This document shows, in pieces, positions 33,524-42,112 of a DNA stretch of 64,000 nucleotides. Below the pieces are notes generated by a model. It worked only from the letters and a program-made list of their open reading frames with translations, was not told the origin of the DNA and did not search any database. A program made the translations under genes and the position numbers. Numbering within the stretch: position 1 is the stretch's first letter; each line of letters begins with the position of its first letter. The stretch comes from Acidobacteriota bacterium (GTDB lineage: Bacteria > Acidobacteriota > Vicinamibacteria > Vicinamibacterales > UBA2999), in assembly GCA_947465645.1 (NCBI GenBank), contig CANIBQ010000018.1, forward strand, positions 1-64,000, read 5' to 3'.

Positions 33524-34020
33524 AGGCCGTCTACGCGCTCTATCCGGATGGACAGTCGGCGCAGCAGGGCGTGAACCGGCTGCGCGCCGCGGGCGTTGCC
33601 GACCGCGACATCACCGTGATCTCGTCGCAGCCGATGGAAGACTACGAGTTCGGCCACATGGACAAGGCTACGTGGATGTGGTGGATCGCCTGCGGCGGCG
33701 GCCTGGTCGGCATGTCGCTCGCCTTCGCACTCGCGTGGATCACCGAGACATCCTGGCCGATGAACGTCGGTGGCCTTCCGACCTTCGCGTGGTGGCCGAA
33801 TATCATCATCATCTTCGAGCTGACGATGCTCGGCGCCATCGTCGCGACGGTCATCACCCTCATCGTCACCGCCAGCCTCGGCCGCGGCGGGAAGCTCTAC
33901 GATCCGGAAGTCACAGAAGGCAGCATCCTCGTCGGCGTCGAGAACCCGCCCCAGGATTCAGTGGAGGCCTTTCAACAGGCTCTGGCAGCGCCGCCCGGCG
34001 CACGTGTAAAGACGCTCTAG
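33520..34020 (+). CDS. actD: Alternative complex III membrane subunit ActD (DUF3341)
   Basis: 166 residues from GTG overlapping the actC stop (GTGA). The N-terminal alpha/beta domain (KAVYALYPDGQSAQQGVNRL, ITVISSQPMEDYEF) is followed by two membrane helices (WMWWIACGGGLVGMSLAFAL and NIIIIFELTMLGAIVATVIT). The C-terminal LYDPEVTEGSILVGV is typical of DUF3341. It is last in the operon; no ActF-type second quinol-like subunit and no cytochrome oxidase genes follow, unlike most such operons. Confidence 0.88.
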   Translation: MKAVYALYPDGQSAQQGVNRLRAAGVADRDITVISSQPMEDYEFGHMDKATWMWWIACGGGLVGMSLAFALAWITETSWPMNVGGLPTFAWWPNIIIIFELTMLGAIVATVITLIVTASLGRGGKLYDPEVTEGSILVGVENPPQDSVEAFQQALAAPPGARVKTL

Positions 34021-34051
34021 CGCCCCCCTTCTCACACGCGGTTGTTTACGT

Positions 34052-34080
34052 TTGACAACCCGCGGGATGCAGCATACGCT
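34052..34080 (+). promoter_or_regulatory. Sigma70-type promoter for TBDT gene at 34136
   Basis: TTGACA at 34052-34057 with, after 17 bases, TACGCT at 34075-34080. It is placed 55 bases before the start at 34136 and 30 bases after the stop of actD. The -35 is a perfect match; the -10 is moderate. It separates the receptor group from the respiratory operon. Confidence 0.45.
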
Positions 34081-34135
34081 GCGCCGAACCGTCGGTCTCG
34101 CCGGCGGTAAGTCTCTGATTCAGCAGGAGTATCCG

Positions 34136-37100
34136 ATGAAACGCATGCTGCGGACCTTGATAGGGTTGGCCGTCATCATGCTGTTCGCCAGCACGTCCGC
34201 CTGGGCGCAGGCGACCGCTCAACTTGGCGGCACCATAAGAGACGAGAGCGGGGCGGTGCTTCCCGGCGTGACCGTGACGGCGACGCAGACCGATACCGGC
34301 TTCTCGCGCACGGTTGTGACCGAGGGCAGCGGCACCTACCTGATGCCCAACCTTCCCACCGGACCGTACCGGCTGGAGGTGTCACTGCAGGGTTTCCGCA
34401 CCTATGTCCAAACCGGCATCGTGCTGCAGGTGGGCGGCACACCCACGATCAACGCGGTGCTCGGCGTTGGGAATCTCGAGGAAACGGTATCGGTCGAAGC
34501 GGCGACGCCGCTGGTGGACGTGCGCAGCGCGGGCATCAGCGACGTGGTCGAGAACGAGCGGATCGTCGAGCTGCCGCTGCAGGGGCGGCAGGTCACCGAC
34601 CTGATCGTGCTGGCGGGAGCGGCGGTCAACACCGGGAACGTCAGCGCGTTTCGCGGGATGCCCGGCACCGTGGCGATCTCCGTGGCGGGCGGCCTGCGCG
34701 TCGGCGTCGCCTACCTGCTCGACGGCGCCATGCACAACAACACCTACGACAACCAGAACCTGCCGCTGCCGTTCCCCGACGCGCTGCAGGAATTCAGCGT
34801 GGCGACCGGCGGCCTCTCGGCCGACAACGGCATGCACGCCGTGGCGTCGGTCAACGCGGTGACCAAGGCCGGCACCAACCGCTTCACTGGAAACGCCTTC
34901 GAGTTCTTCCGCGACAAGCGATTCAACGCGACCAACGCCTTCGCGCCGATCGGTCCCGATGGCAAGCGCCAGGACGATGCACTGCGGCGGAACCAGTTCG
35001 GTGGAACGCTGGGCGGCCCGATCGTCAGCGACCGGCTGTTTTTCTTCGGCGGCTACCAGGCGACCAGGACCATCGAGCGCCCGTCGGCGAACATCGCCTT
35101 CGTCCCAACCCCCGCGATGCTGGCGGGCGATTTCACCGCGCTCGCGTCACCGGCGTGCAATGCGGGGCGGCAGGTCACCCTGGCCGCGCCGTTCGTCGGC
35201 AATCGGGTGAGCCCGTCACAGCTCAGCCCCGCGGCGATGAAGATTGCCAATTCCGGGTTCCTGCCGATCTCGAGCGACCCGTGCGGGAGGCTCACCTATA
35301 CGGTGCCGCTCGATCGCAACGACTACCAGATCGTGTCGAGGGTCGACTACCAGGCCGGGACCAATCATTCAGTGTTCGGGCGCTACATGCAGACGTTCGA
35401 GTTCCGCCTGCCGTCGCTGGCCGCCACCCACAACGCCCTGACCGTCGGCCAGGCGTGGGGGACGAACCGCCGCGCGCGGGCGCACTCGCTGGCGTTCGGC
35501 GACACCCTGATTTTCGGGTCCAATACCGTCAACGCCTTTCGCGTGACCTGGAACAGCACCGCCGTCCGGATGAACGATCCCACCGACCCGTTCTTCGATG
35601 CGTCGACGCTCGGCATCAAGCTGCACAGCTACCTGCCCGGGGTGATCGCCATCGGCGCCACCAACGCGTTCCAGATGCACGGCGGCGACGCGGTGAAGAT
35701 GGTCCTCGACAATGCGGCGATCCAGGTCTCCGACGATCTGACGATCGTGCGAGGGGCGCACCAGATCGCCGTCGGCGGCAACCTGGCGCGCTGGACGTCG
35801 GCGACCGAGAACTACGCGCGCGCCGTCGGCGACCTGACCTTCGACGGCACGGCGACCGGGTTGGCGCTCGCCGACTTCATGACCGGCAACCTCTCCCTGC
35901 TGCGGCATTCCGCGCCGGGTCTGCTGCCGCTGCATCAGTGGTACATGGGACTCTACGCGCAGGACTCCTGGCGGGCGACCAGTCGGATCACGCTGAACGC
36001 CGGCTTGAGATGGGAACCGTTCTTCGGCCAGCAGATCGAGAACGGCTCGATCGCCAATTTCAGCCGCGATAACTTCCGTACCGGCGTCAAGAGCGGCGTG
36101 TTCCTCAACGCGCCGCCGGGGCTGCTCTACCCGGGTGACCCCGGGTTCCCGGACGGGAAGTCGGGGATGAAGACGCAGTGGTTGAATTTCTCGCCGCGCG
36201 CCGGCTTCGCGTGGGATGTCACCGGCGACGGACGGATGGCGGTGCGCTCCTCGTACGGACTCGCCTACGACTTCGTCAGCGCCCAGTACCTGTACATCGC
36301 CGGATCGGCGCCGCCGTTCAGCAACCGCATCGAGCTGCGCGGGCGGCTGCTGTTCGAGGACCCGTATGCCACCGTCCCCGGCGGAGAGACGCACCCGGTG
36401 CCGAGGGACCCGCCGGCCAACGCGCCCTACCCGGGCTTCGGCGCGTTCGGCACCATCGACCCGGAGAACAATTCGCCGCGGGTGCAGAACTGGAACGTGA
36501 CCGTCGAACGGCAGATCGGCAGCGTCTGGCAGGCGTCGGTCAGCTACCTCGGAAGCTACGCCGACCGTCTGTGGGGCGGCGTGCAGGTCAACCCCGGCGT
36601 TTTTCTCGGTCTCGCGCCGTGCACCCTCAACGGCGTGACCTATCCGACCTGTACCACCGCCGCCAATTTGAACCAGCGGCGCTCGCTGATCCTCGAGAAC
36701 CCGGCCACCGGCCAGTTCTACGGCGCGCTCGACGTCCACTCCGATGTCGGCAGCCAGAGCTATCGCGGGTTAAAACTCTCGTTCCAGCGCCGTGCCGCGA
36801 GCGGCGTCAGTCTCAACGGCAACTACACGCGATCTCACTGCGAAGGAGACACGGAATCGGGCTTTTCGTTTGCCCAGTTCAGCGCCGGGTATCTCAACCC
36901 CGACGACCCGTCGTTCGATCGGGGCAACTGCTCCCAGAACCGCACCCACATCGCCAACCTCTCAGTCGGAGCGCAGACGCCGCAGTTTACCAACGCGGCG
37001 TTGCGCGCGGTGGCGTCCAACTGGAGACTGTCAGGGATTTTCAACGCGCGCTCGGGCGGCTGGCTCACCGTCACCACGACCACCGACACGGCGGCGACCG

Positions 37101-37453
37101 GGATCACCGGCCAGCGGCCCAACCAGGTGCTCGACGATCCGTATGGCGAAAAGACGCTCGACACCTACCTGAACCGGGCCGCGTTCGCGCTGCCTGCCGC
37201 GGGGACGCTGGGGAGTCACCAGCGGAACAGCATCGAAGGTCCCGCGTTCTGGACCATCGACCTGTCGCTGTCCAAGCGCGTGCCGATTGTGGCGCGTCAG
37301 ACGCTGGAGCTGCGCGTCGAGACCTTCAACCTTCTCAACAATTTCAACTGGGGCAACCCGGTCACCAATTTCAACGCGGCGACGTTCGGCCGTATCCTGA
37401 CCCAGTCGGGCGATCCGCGGATCATGCAGTTCGGAATCAAGTATGAGTTTTAA
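34136..37453 (+). CDS. Oar-like TonB-dependent receptor, subfamily A
   Basis: 1105 residues from ATG at 34136 (AGGAG 34125-34129, spacer 6); an upstream start at 34052 lies on the promoter. The signal is cut near SAWAQ. A carboxypeptidase-regulatory-like domain (SGAVLPGVTVTATQTDTG) is followed by a plug with ISDVVENERIVELPLQGRQV, AYLLDGAMHNN, FPDALQEFSVATGG and SVNAVTKAGTN. Barrel motifs are FGGTLGGPIVSDRLFFF, TLNAGLRWEPFFG and SPRAGFAWDVTGDG. It ends in MQFGIKYEF with the terminal Phe. It is a tandem duplicate of the next gene, 12 bases downstream; their first 200 residues are nearly the same. Confidence 0.93.
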   Translation: MKRMLRTLIGLAVIMLFASTSAWAQATAQLGGTIRDESGAVLPGVTVTATQTDTGFSRTVVTEGSGTYLMPNLPTGPYRLEVSLQGFRTYVQTGIVLQVGGTPTINAVLGVGNLEETVSVEAATPLVDVRSAGISDVVENERIVELPLQGRQVTDLIVLAGAAVNTGNVSAFRGMPGTVAISVAGGLRVGVAYLLDGAMHNNTYDNQNLPLPFPDALQEFSVATGGLSADNGMHAVASVNAVTKAGTNRFTGNAFEFFRDKRFNATNAFAPIGPDGKRQDDALRRNQFGGTLGGPIVSDRLFFFGGYQATRTIERPSANIAFVPTPAMLAGDFTALASPACNAGRQVTLAAPFVGNRVSPSQLSPAAMKIANSGFLPISSDPCGRLTYTVPLDRNDYQIVSRVDYQAGTNHSVFGRYMQTFEFRLPSLAATHNALTVGQAWGTNRRARAHSLAFGDTLIFGSNTVNAFRVTWNSTAVRMNDPTDPFFDASTLGIKLHSYLPGVIAIGATNAFQMHGGDAVKMVLDNAAIQVSDDLTIVRGAHQIAVGGNLARWTSATENYARAVGDLTFDGTATGLALADFMTGNLSLLRHSAPGLLPLHQWYMGLYAQDSWRATSRITLNAGLRWEPFFGQQIENGSIANFSRDNFRTGVKSGVFLNAPPGLLYPGDPGFPDGKSGMKTQWLNFSPRAGFAWDVTGDGRMAVRSSYGLAYDFVSAQYLYIAGSAPPFSNRIELRGRLLFEDPYATVPGGETHPVPRDPPANAPYPGFGAFGTIDPENNSPRVQNWNVTVERQIGSVWQASVSYLGSYADRLWGGVQVNPGVFLGLAPCTLNGVTYPTCTTAANLNQRRSLILENPATGQFYGALDVHSDVGSQSYRGLKLSFQRRAASGVSLNGNYTRSHCEGDTESGFSFAQFSAGYLNPDDPSFDRGNCSQNRTHIANLSVGAQTPQFTNAALRAVASNWRLSGIFNARSGGWLTVTTTTDTAATGITGQRPNQVLDDPYGEKTLDTYLNRAAFALPAAGTLGSHQRNSIEGPAFWTIDLSLSKRVPIVARQTLELRVETFNLLNNFNWGNPVTNFNAATFGRILTQSGDPRIMQFGIKYEF

Positions 37454-37465
37454 GGGGAATTTGTG

Positions 37466-40400
37466 ATGACGTGCTTCCTACGAGTGATCTCCGCGATCGC
37501 GCTGATGCTGGCGATCGGCGCCCCCGCCTGGGCGCAGGCGACGGCGCAGATGGCCGGTACTGTCCGGGACGAGAGCGGCGCGGTGCTGCCCGGCGTCACC
37601 GTCACGGTCACCCAGACCGACACCGGGTTCACGCGGACCGTCGTCACCGAGGACGCCGGGTCCTACGTGATCCCGAACCTGCCGACCGGCCCGTACCGGT
37701 TGGAGGTTTCGCTGCAGGGATTCCGCACCTATGCGCAGACCGGCATCGTGCTGCAGGTCGGCGGCACGCCGACGATCAACGCGGTGCTCGGCGTCGGTAA
37801 CCTCGAGGAGACGGTCTCGGTGGAAGCGGCCGCGCCACTGGTGGACGTCCGCAGCGCGGGCATCAGCGAGGTGGTCGAGAACGAGCGCATCGTCGAGCTG
37901 CCGCTGCAGGGACGCCAGGTGACCAACCTGATCGTGCTGGCGGGCGCGGCGGTGAACACCGGGGACGTCAGCGGGCAGCGGAACCGCAACGACTCGGTGG
38001 CGATTTCGGTCGCCGGCGGGCTGCGAACCGGCGTCTCGTACGTCCTCGACGGCGCGATGCACAACGATCCGTACGACAACACCAACATGCCGTTCCCGTT
38101 CCCGGACGCGCTGCAGGAATTCAGCGTCGCCACCGGCGGATTGGCCGCACAGAGCGGCATGCACTCCGCCGCGTCGGTCAGCGCGGTGACGCGCTCGGGG
38201 ACCAACAGCTTCCACGGCAATGCCTTCGAGTTCCTTCGCGACAAGCGCTTCAATGCGTCCGACGCCTTCGCGCCGATCGGCCCCGACGGCAAGAAGGTGA
38301 ACGACGGCCTGGTGCGCAACCAGTTCGGCGGCACGCTCGGCGGGCCGGTGCTCCGGGACAAGCTGTTCTTCTTCGGCGGCTACCAGGGAACCCGCGTCCG
38401 CCAGACGCCCGCCGCCTTTGTCGGCTTCGTGCCGACGGCGGCGATGCTGGCGGGCGACTTCACGGCGATTGCCTCGCCGGCGTGCAACGCCGGCCGGCAG
38501 GTGGCCCTGCGCGCGCCGTTTGTCAACAACCGGATCGATCCTGCGCTCTTCAGCAACGCGGCGGTCGCGGTATCCAAGCGGCTGCCGACGGCCGTCGACC
38601 CCTGCGGCGAGATCAGGTACAGCGTGCCGCTCGACAACGACGACTCGCAGTACGTCGGCCGCGGCGACTACCAGATGAGCGCCAATCACAGCATCTTCGG
38701 GCGCTATATCGACGCCTTCGAGAATCGCCTGCCGACGCTGTCGCGCACCGGCAACATCCTGACGGTCAGGCGCGAGTTCGGCGCCAACAAGCATGCCCGC
38801 GCGCAGTCACTCGCGCTCGGCGACACGATGGTGTTCGGCTCCAACACGGTGAATGCGTTCCGCCTGACCGTGAACCGCACCACCAACCGCCTGAACGATC
38901 CGCCGGATCCGTTCTTCGATGCGGCCGATCTCGGCATCAAGCTTCACAGCTACGTGCCCGACGTGATCGGACTCAACGTGACCAACGGCTTCACCATCTC
39001 GGGCGGCAACTCGGTCAAGGTCCGGATCCTGAGCAAGGCGTATCAGGCGGCCAACGATCTGTCGATCGTCCGCGGCCGGCACCAGATGTCATTCGGCGGC
39101 AACGCGTCGTACTGGATGGTCGACAGCGAAGACAATGCCCGCGCCGCCGGCGACTTCAACTTCAACGGTCAGGCCACCGGCATCGGGCTGGCCGACTTCC
39201 TGACCGGGCAGACGTCGCTGGTGCGCCACGGCGCGCCGGGCCTGCTGCAGATGGAACAGTGGTACCTCGGGCTCTACGCACAGGACACCTGGAGGATGAC
39301 CGACCGCGTGACGCTCAACGCCGGGCTTCGCTGGGAGCCGTATCTCGGCCAGAACATGAAGAACGGCGCCGTCACCAATTTTTCGGTGGAGAACTTCCGG
39401 CAGGGGATCAAGAGCAAGCGGTTCCTCAACGCGCCAGCCGGCATGATGTATCCCGGCGACCCGGGCGTCCCCGGCGGCAACTCGGGCATCAACAAGCAGT
39501 GGCTGAACCTGTCGCCCCGCGTCGGCCTGGCCTGGGACGTGTCGGGGGACGGCCGCACGGCGGTGCGGACCTCGTATGCGATGAACTACGACCTTCCGAG
39601 CGCGGTGTTCCTCTACATCGCCGCCTCCTCGTCGCCGTTCGGCAACCGCGTCGAACTGGCGGGCGTCCCGTTCGAGGATCCGTATCGCAACGTGCCCGGC
39701 GGCGACACGCATCCGTTGTCTCCAGTCCCGCCCTTCGACGCGCAGTACCCGGCGTTTGGCGCCTACGGCGCCATGGATCCGACCATCAACTCCTCGCGCG
39801 TGCAGTCGTGGAATGTGACCGTGGAGCGCCAGCTCGGCACCGCGTGGCAGGCGTCGGCGAGTTATCTCGGCAGCTACGCGGATCGCCTCTGGGGTCAGGT
39901 GCACCTCAACCCGGGCACGTTCATGGGGCTTGGTCCCTGCGCGATCGCGGGAGTGGCGTATCCGTCATGCACGGTCACCGGCAACGTCGATCGGCGCCGG
40001 CCGTTGTACCTGGAGAATCCGGCCCTGGGCCAGGCGCTCGGCCCCGTCGTCCGATTCTCCGACGTCGGCGAGCAGGCTTACCGTGGCCTCAAGCTGTCGT
40101 TCCGCCGCCGCGCGGCCACGGGCCTCAGCGTGGCGGGCAACTACACGCTGTCGCATTGCGAGGCCGATACCGAGGTCACCGGCAGCTTCGGGCAGTTTGC
40201 CAACGGCTACCAGGACCCGAACAATCCGTCGTTCGACCGCGGCAACTGCTCGCAGAATCGCCGGCAGATTGGCAACATCTCGCTCGGCGCGCAGAGCCCG
40301 CATTTCGACAACGCGCTCGGCGTCCTGGTGTCCGACTGGCGGCTCTCGGGCATCCTCAACGCCCGCTCGGGCAGCTGGCTGACGGTGACCACCGGCCGCG

Positions 40401-40780
40401 ATATCGCGGGCACGGGCATCGCCGCGCAACGCGTCAACCAGGTCCTGGACAATCCCTACGGCGACAAGTCGTCCCTGACCAGCTACCTGAACCCCGCGGC
40501 GTTCGCTTACCCCGCGGCTGGCACGCTGGGCAATCACAAGGCCTTCAGCATCGAAGGTCCGGGATTCTGGACGGCCGATCTCGCGCTGTCGCGGCTGGTC
40601 CCGTTCGGGGCGCAGCAGTCGCTGGAATTCCGGGTGGAAGTGTTCAACGTGTTCAACAACTTCAACTGGGGCAACCCGAACACGAATCTCGATGCGGGCA
40701 CGTTCGGCCGCATTACGACGGCGGCGCTGGCGACCGACAATCCCCGGATCATGCAGTTCGGGCTCAAATACGGGTTTTAA
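37466..40780 (+). CDS. Oar-like TonB-dependent receptor, subfamily A
   Basis: 1104 residues. GTG at 37463 and ATG at 37466 are both possible starts behind AAGGGGA (37453-37459); I chose ATG. The signal is cut near PAWAQ. Domain order is as in the preceding gene; distinctive parts are the NDSVAISVAGGLRTGVSYV strand and a YVPDVIGLNVTNGFTISG extracellular strand. The barrel ends in MQFGLKYGF. Divergence from its neighbour is concentrated in the middle of the barrel (loops between about 400 and 700), where substrate contacts are expected, so the copies may recognise different ligands. An inverted pair of REP hairpins lies directly downstream. Confidence 0.93.
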   Translation: MTCFLRVISAIALMLAIGAPAWAQATAQMAGTVRDESGAVLPGVTVTVTQTDTGFTRTVVTEDAGSYVIPNLPTGPYRLEVSLQGFRTYAQTGIVLQVGGTPTINAVLGVGNLEETVSVEAAAPLVDVRSAGISEVVENERIVELPLQGRQVTNLIVLAGAAVNTGDVSGQRNRNDSVAISVAGGLRTGVSYVLDGAMHNDPYDNTNMPFPFPDALQEFSVATGGLAAQSGMHSAASVSAVTRSGTNSFHGNAFEFLRDKRFNASDAFAPIGPDGKKVNDGLVRNQFGGTLGGPVLRDKLFFFGGYQGTRVRQTPAAFVGFVPTAAMLAGDFTAIASPACNAGRQVALRAPFVNNRIDPALFSNAAVAVSKRLPTAVDPCGEIRYSVPLDNDDSQYVGRGDYQMSANHSIFGRYIDAFENRLPTLSRTGNILTVRREFGANKHARAQSLALGDTMVFGSNTVNAFRLTVNRTTNRLNDPPDPFFDAADLGIKLHSYVPDVIGLNVTNGFTISGGNSVKVRILSKAYQAANDLSIVRGRHQMSFGGNASYWMVDSEDNARAAGDFNFNGQATGIGLADFLTGQTSLVRHGAPGLLQMEQWYLGLYAQDTWRMTDRVTLNAGLRWEPYLGQNMKNGAVTNFSVENFRQGIKSKRFLNAPAGMMYPGDPGVPGGNSGINKQWLNLSPRVGLAWDVSGDGRTAVRTSYAMNYDLPSAVFLYIAASSSPFGNRVELAGVPFEDPYRNVPGGDTHPLSPVPPFDAQYPAFGAYGAMDPTINSSRVQSWNVTVERQLGTAWQASASYLGSYADRLWGQVHLNPGTFMGLGPCAIAGVAYPSCTVTGNVDRRRPLYLENPALGQALGPVVRFSDVGEQAYRGLKLSFRRRAATGLSVAGNYTLSHCEADTEVTGSFGQFANGYQDPNNPSFDRGNCSQNRRQIGNISLGAQSPHFDNALGVLVSDWRLSGILNARSGSWLTVTTGRDIAGTGIAAQRVNQVLDNPYGDKSSLTSYLNPAAFAYPAAGTLGNHKAFSIEGPGFWTADLALSRLVPFGAQQSLEFRVEVFNVFNNFNWGNPNTNLDAGTFGRITTAALATDNPRIMQFGLKYGF

Positions 40781-40794
40781 CGGGATCCCTGCCC

Positions 40795-40859
40795 CCGGAA
40801 GCCTGAAGGCTTCCGGCTACCGGCGATCGCATCGGTAGCCGGAGACCTTTAGGTCTCCG
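40795..40859. repeat. Inverted pair of GTAG-headed REP-like palindromes
   Basis: The left hairpin is CCGGAAGCCT/AGGCTTCCGG (40795-40804, 40807-40816), closed by CTAC at 40817-40820. The right one is headed by GTAG at 40835-40838, with CCGGAGACCT/AGGTCTCCG (40839-40848, 40851-40859). A 14-base spacer with CGATCG lies between the heads. The arrangement is the same as at 6331-6384 with different stem sequence, as expected for BIME-type REP pairs. Placed between the TBDT gene and the DUF6152 gene at 40897, it could end or attenuate the receptor transcript. Confidence 0.72.
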
Positions 40860-40896
40860 TGGTTTAATCTAAGGTAACGATTTCAGGAGGACGGCA

Positions 40897-41286
40897 ATGA
40901 CAATCATGTTTCGAGCCCTCGTCGCCACTTTCGCCCTTATCGCCCTGTCTGTGCCGGCGATTGCCCATCACTCGTGGACCGCGGAGTACGACGCGAAGAA
41001 GCCGATCAAGGTGGAAGGCGTCGTCTCGAAGGTCGAGTGGACCAATCCGCACACGCACTTCTACGTCGACGCCAAGGACGACAAGGGCGTGGTCACGACC
41101 TGGAACTTCGAGATGGCCAGCACGCTGTCGCTCGAGCGCGGCGGGTGGACCCGGAAGACGCTTCCCGTCGGTGAGAAGGTGACAATCAACGGATTCGGCG
41201 GCCGGGCCGTGACCACCCGGGCGATTGCCAACTCGATCATCACCTCAGACGGCAAGGCGCTGTTCGTCGCGCCCGCGGGGAACTGA
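40897..41286 (+). CDS. DUF6152 family exported protein
   Basis: 129 residues. CAGGAGGAC lies in front of ATG and the signal is cut after A-I-A, leaving His24-His25-Ser-Trp. NPH is at 50-52 (TNPHTHFYV, with a further His two residues on). ERGGWTRKTLPVGEKVTING follows, and the tail ends in SDGKALFVAP. It has no cysteine and is separated from the next start by one base. It is the first pair gene behind the tandem receptors 34136/37466. Confidence 0.9.
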   Translation: MTIMFRALVATFALIALSVPAIAHHSWTAEYDAKKPIKVEGVVSKVEWTNPHTHFYVDAKDDKGVVTTWNFEMASTLSLERGGWTRKTLPVGEKVTINGFGGRAVTTRAIANSIITSDGKALFVAPAGN

Positions 41287-41287
41287 C

Positions 41288-42076
41288 GTGAAGCGAATCG
41301 TCATCGTCGCGGCCGCGGTGATGGGCCTGACGTTGCCGCTGCTGTCACAGACACTCCCCCCCCGCCTCGGGGGTCCCAACGGTCCGCCCACGGCGGACAA
41401 GGCCCTTGCCAACCAGCCTGTCAGGAAGCTGGCCGACGGCACGGTGGACTTGTCGGGGGTCTGGACTGACGGCGGCTCCGCCCCGGTTGGCCGCCTCCTG
41501 AAGCCGGGCGAGCTCGACAGCCTGCTGCTGCCCTGGGCGAAGCAGACGCTGACGACCCGGCTTGCGGACGAGGGGAAAGATCCCTACTTCCTGTGCATGC
41601 CCGGCGGGCCGCTGCGCATCACCGGCGGCTTCGCGTGGCGGCTGGTGCAGCACCCGACGGTCAACGCGACCCACATCTTCATGCTCCAGGAGGGGAACGC
41701 CCACTCCTACCGCCAGATCCTCATGAACGGCAAACACCCTGACGACCCGAGCCCGACCTGGTACGGCCACTCGATCGGACGGTGGGACGGGGACACGCTG
41801 GTCGTCGACACTGTCGGGCTGAACGACAAGTTCTGGCTCGATAGCGACGGCACGCCGCACACGGAGAAGCTGCACCTGGTCGAGCGGTGGACGCGGCCCA
41901 ATTTCACGACGCTGCGACGCGTCGTGACGATCGACGACCCCGGCGCGTTCACCAAGCCCTTCGACGTGACCTACACAGCGAGGCTGAGCGCCCCCGGCAG
42001 CGAGATCATGGAGTACTTCTGTATCGAGAACGAGCAGTGGGGTGCCCGGCACCTTCCTGACGCGACCGCGAAGTAG
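41288..42076 (+). CDS. DLSGxW-family exported protein (GTG start)
   Basis: 262 residues from GTG at 41288; GGGGAA lies 5-6 bases upstream inside the end of the DUF6152 gene. The signal peptide is VKRIVIVAAAVMGLTLPLLSQ. A C8 run (41355-41362) falls just after it, in codons for PPR. Motifs are VDLSGVWTDGG, DPYFLCMPGGPLRITG, MNGKHPDDPSPTWYGHSIG in place of the DGR block, RWDGDTLVVDTVGLNDKFWLD, GTPHTEKLHLVERW, TIDDPGAFTKPFDV and EYFCIENEQW. It is intermediate between the CSVRDN subgroup (no DGR) and the typical type. The start of the next TBDT is 36 bases on, so a common transcript is likely. Confidence 0.87.
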   Translation: MKRIVIVAAAVMGLTLPLLSQTLPPRLGGPNGPPTADKALANQPVRKLADGTVDLSGVWTDGGSAPVGRLLKPGELDSLLLPWAKQTLTTRLADEGKDPYFLCMPGGPLRITGGFAWRLVQHPTVNATHIFMLQEGNAHSYRQILMNGKHPDDPSPTWYGHSIGRWDGDTLVVDTVGLNDKFWLDSDGTPHTEKLHLVERWTRPNFTTLRRVVTIDDPGAFTKPFDVTYTARLSAPGSEIMEYFCIENEQWGARHLPDATAK

Positions 42077-42112
42077 ATCGTTCGTCAACATCCAATTCAG
42101 AGGAAGAACACG

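Noticed and set aside
28154..34020. Polysulfide or nitrite reductase (Psr/Nrf) operon as the main call
   Set aside because: The pentaheme ActA, the DUF3341 subunit ActD, the Thr-for-Cys [3Fe-4S] site and the ADFLGTW motif point to alternative complex III, though the split ActB keeps a Psr-like look.
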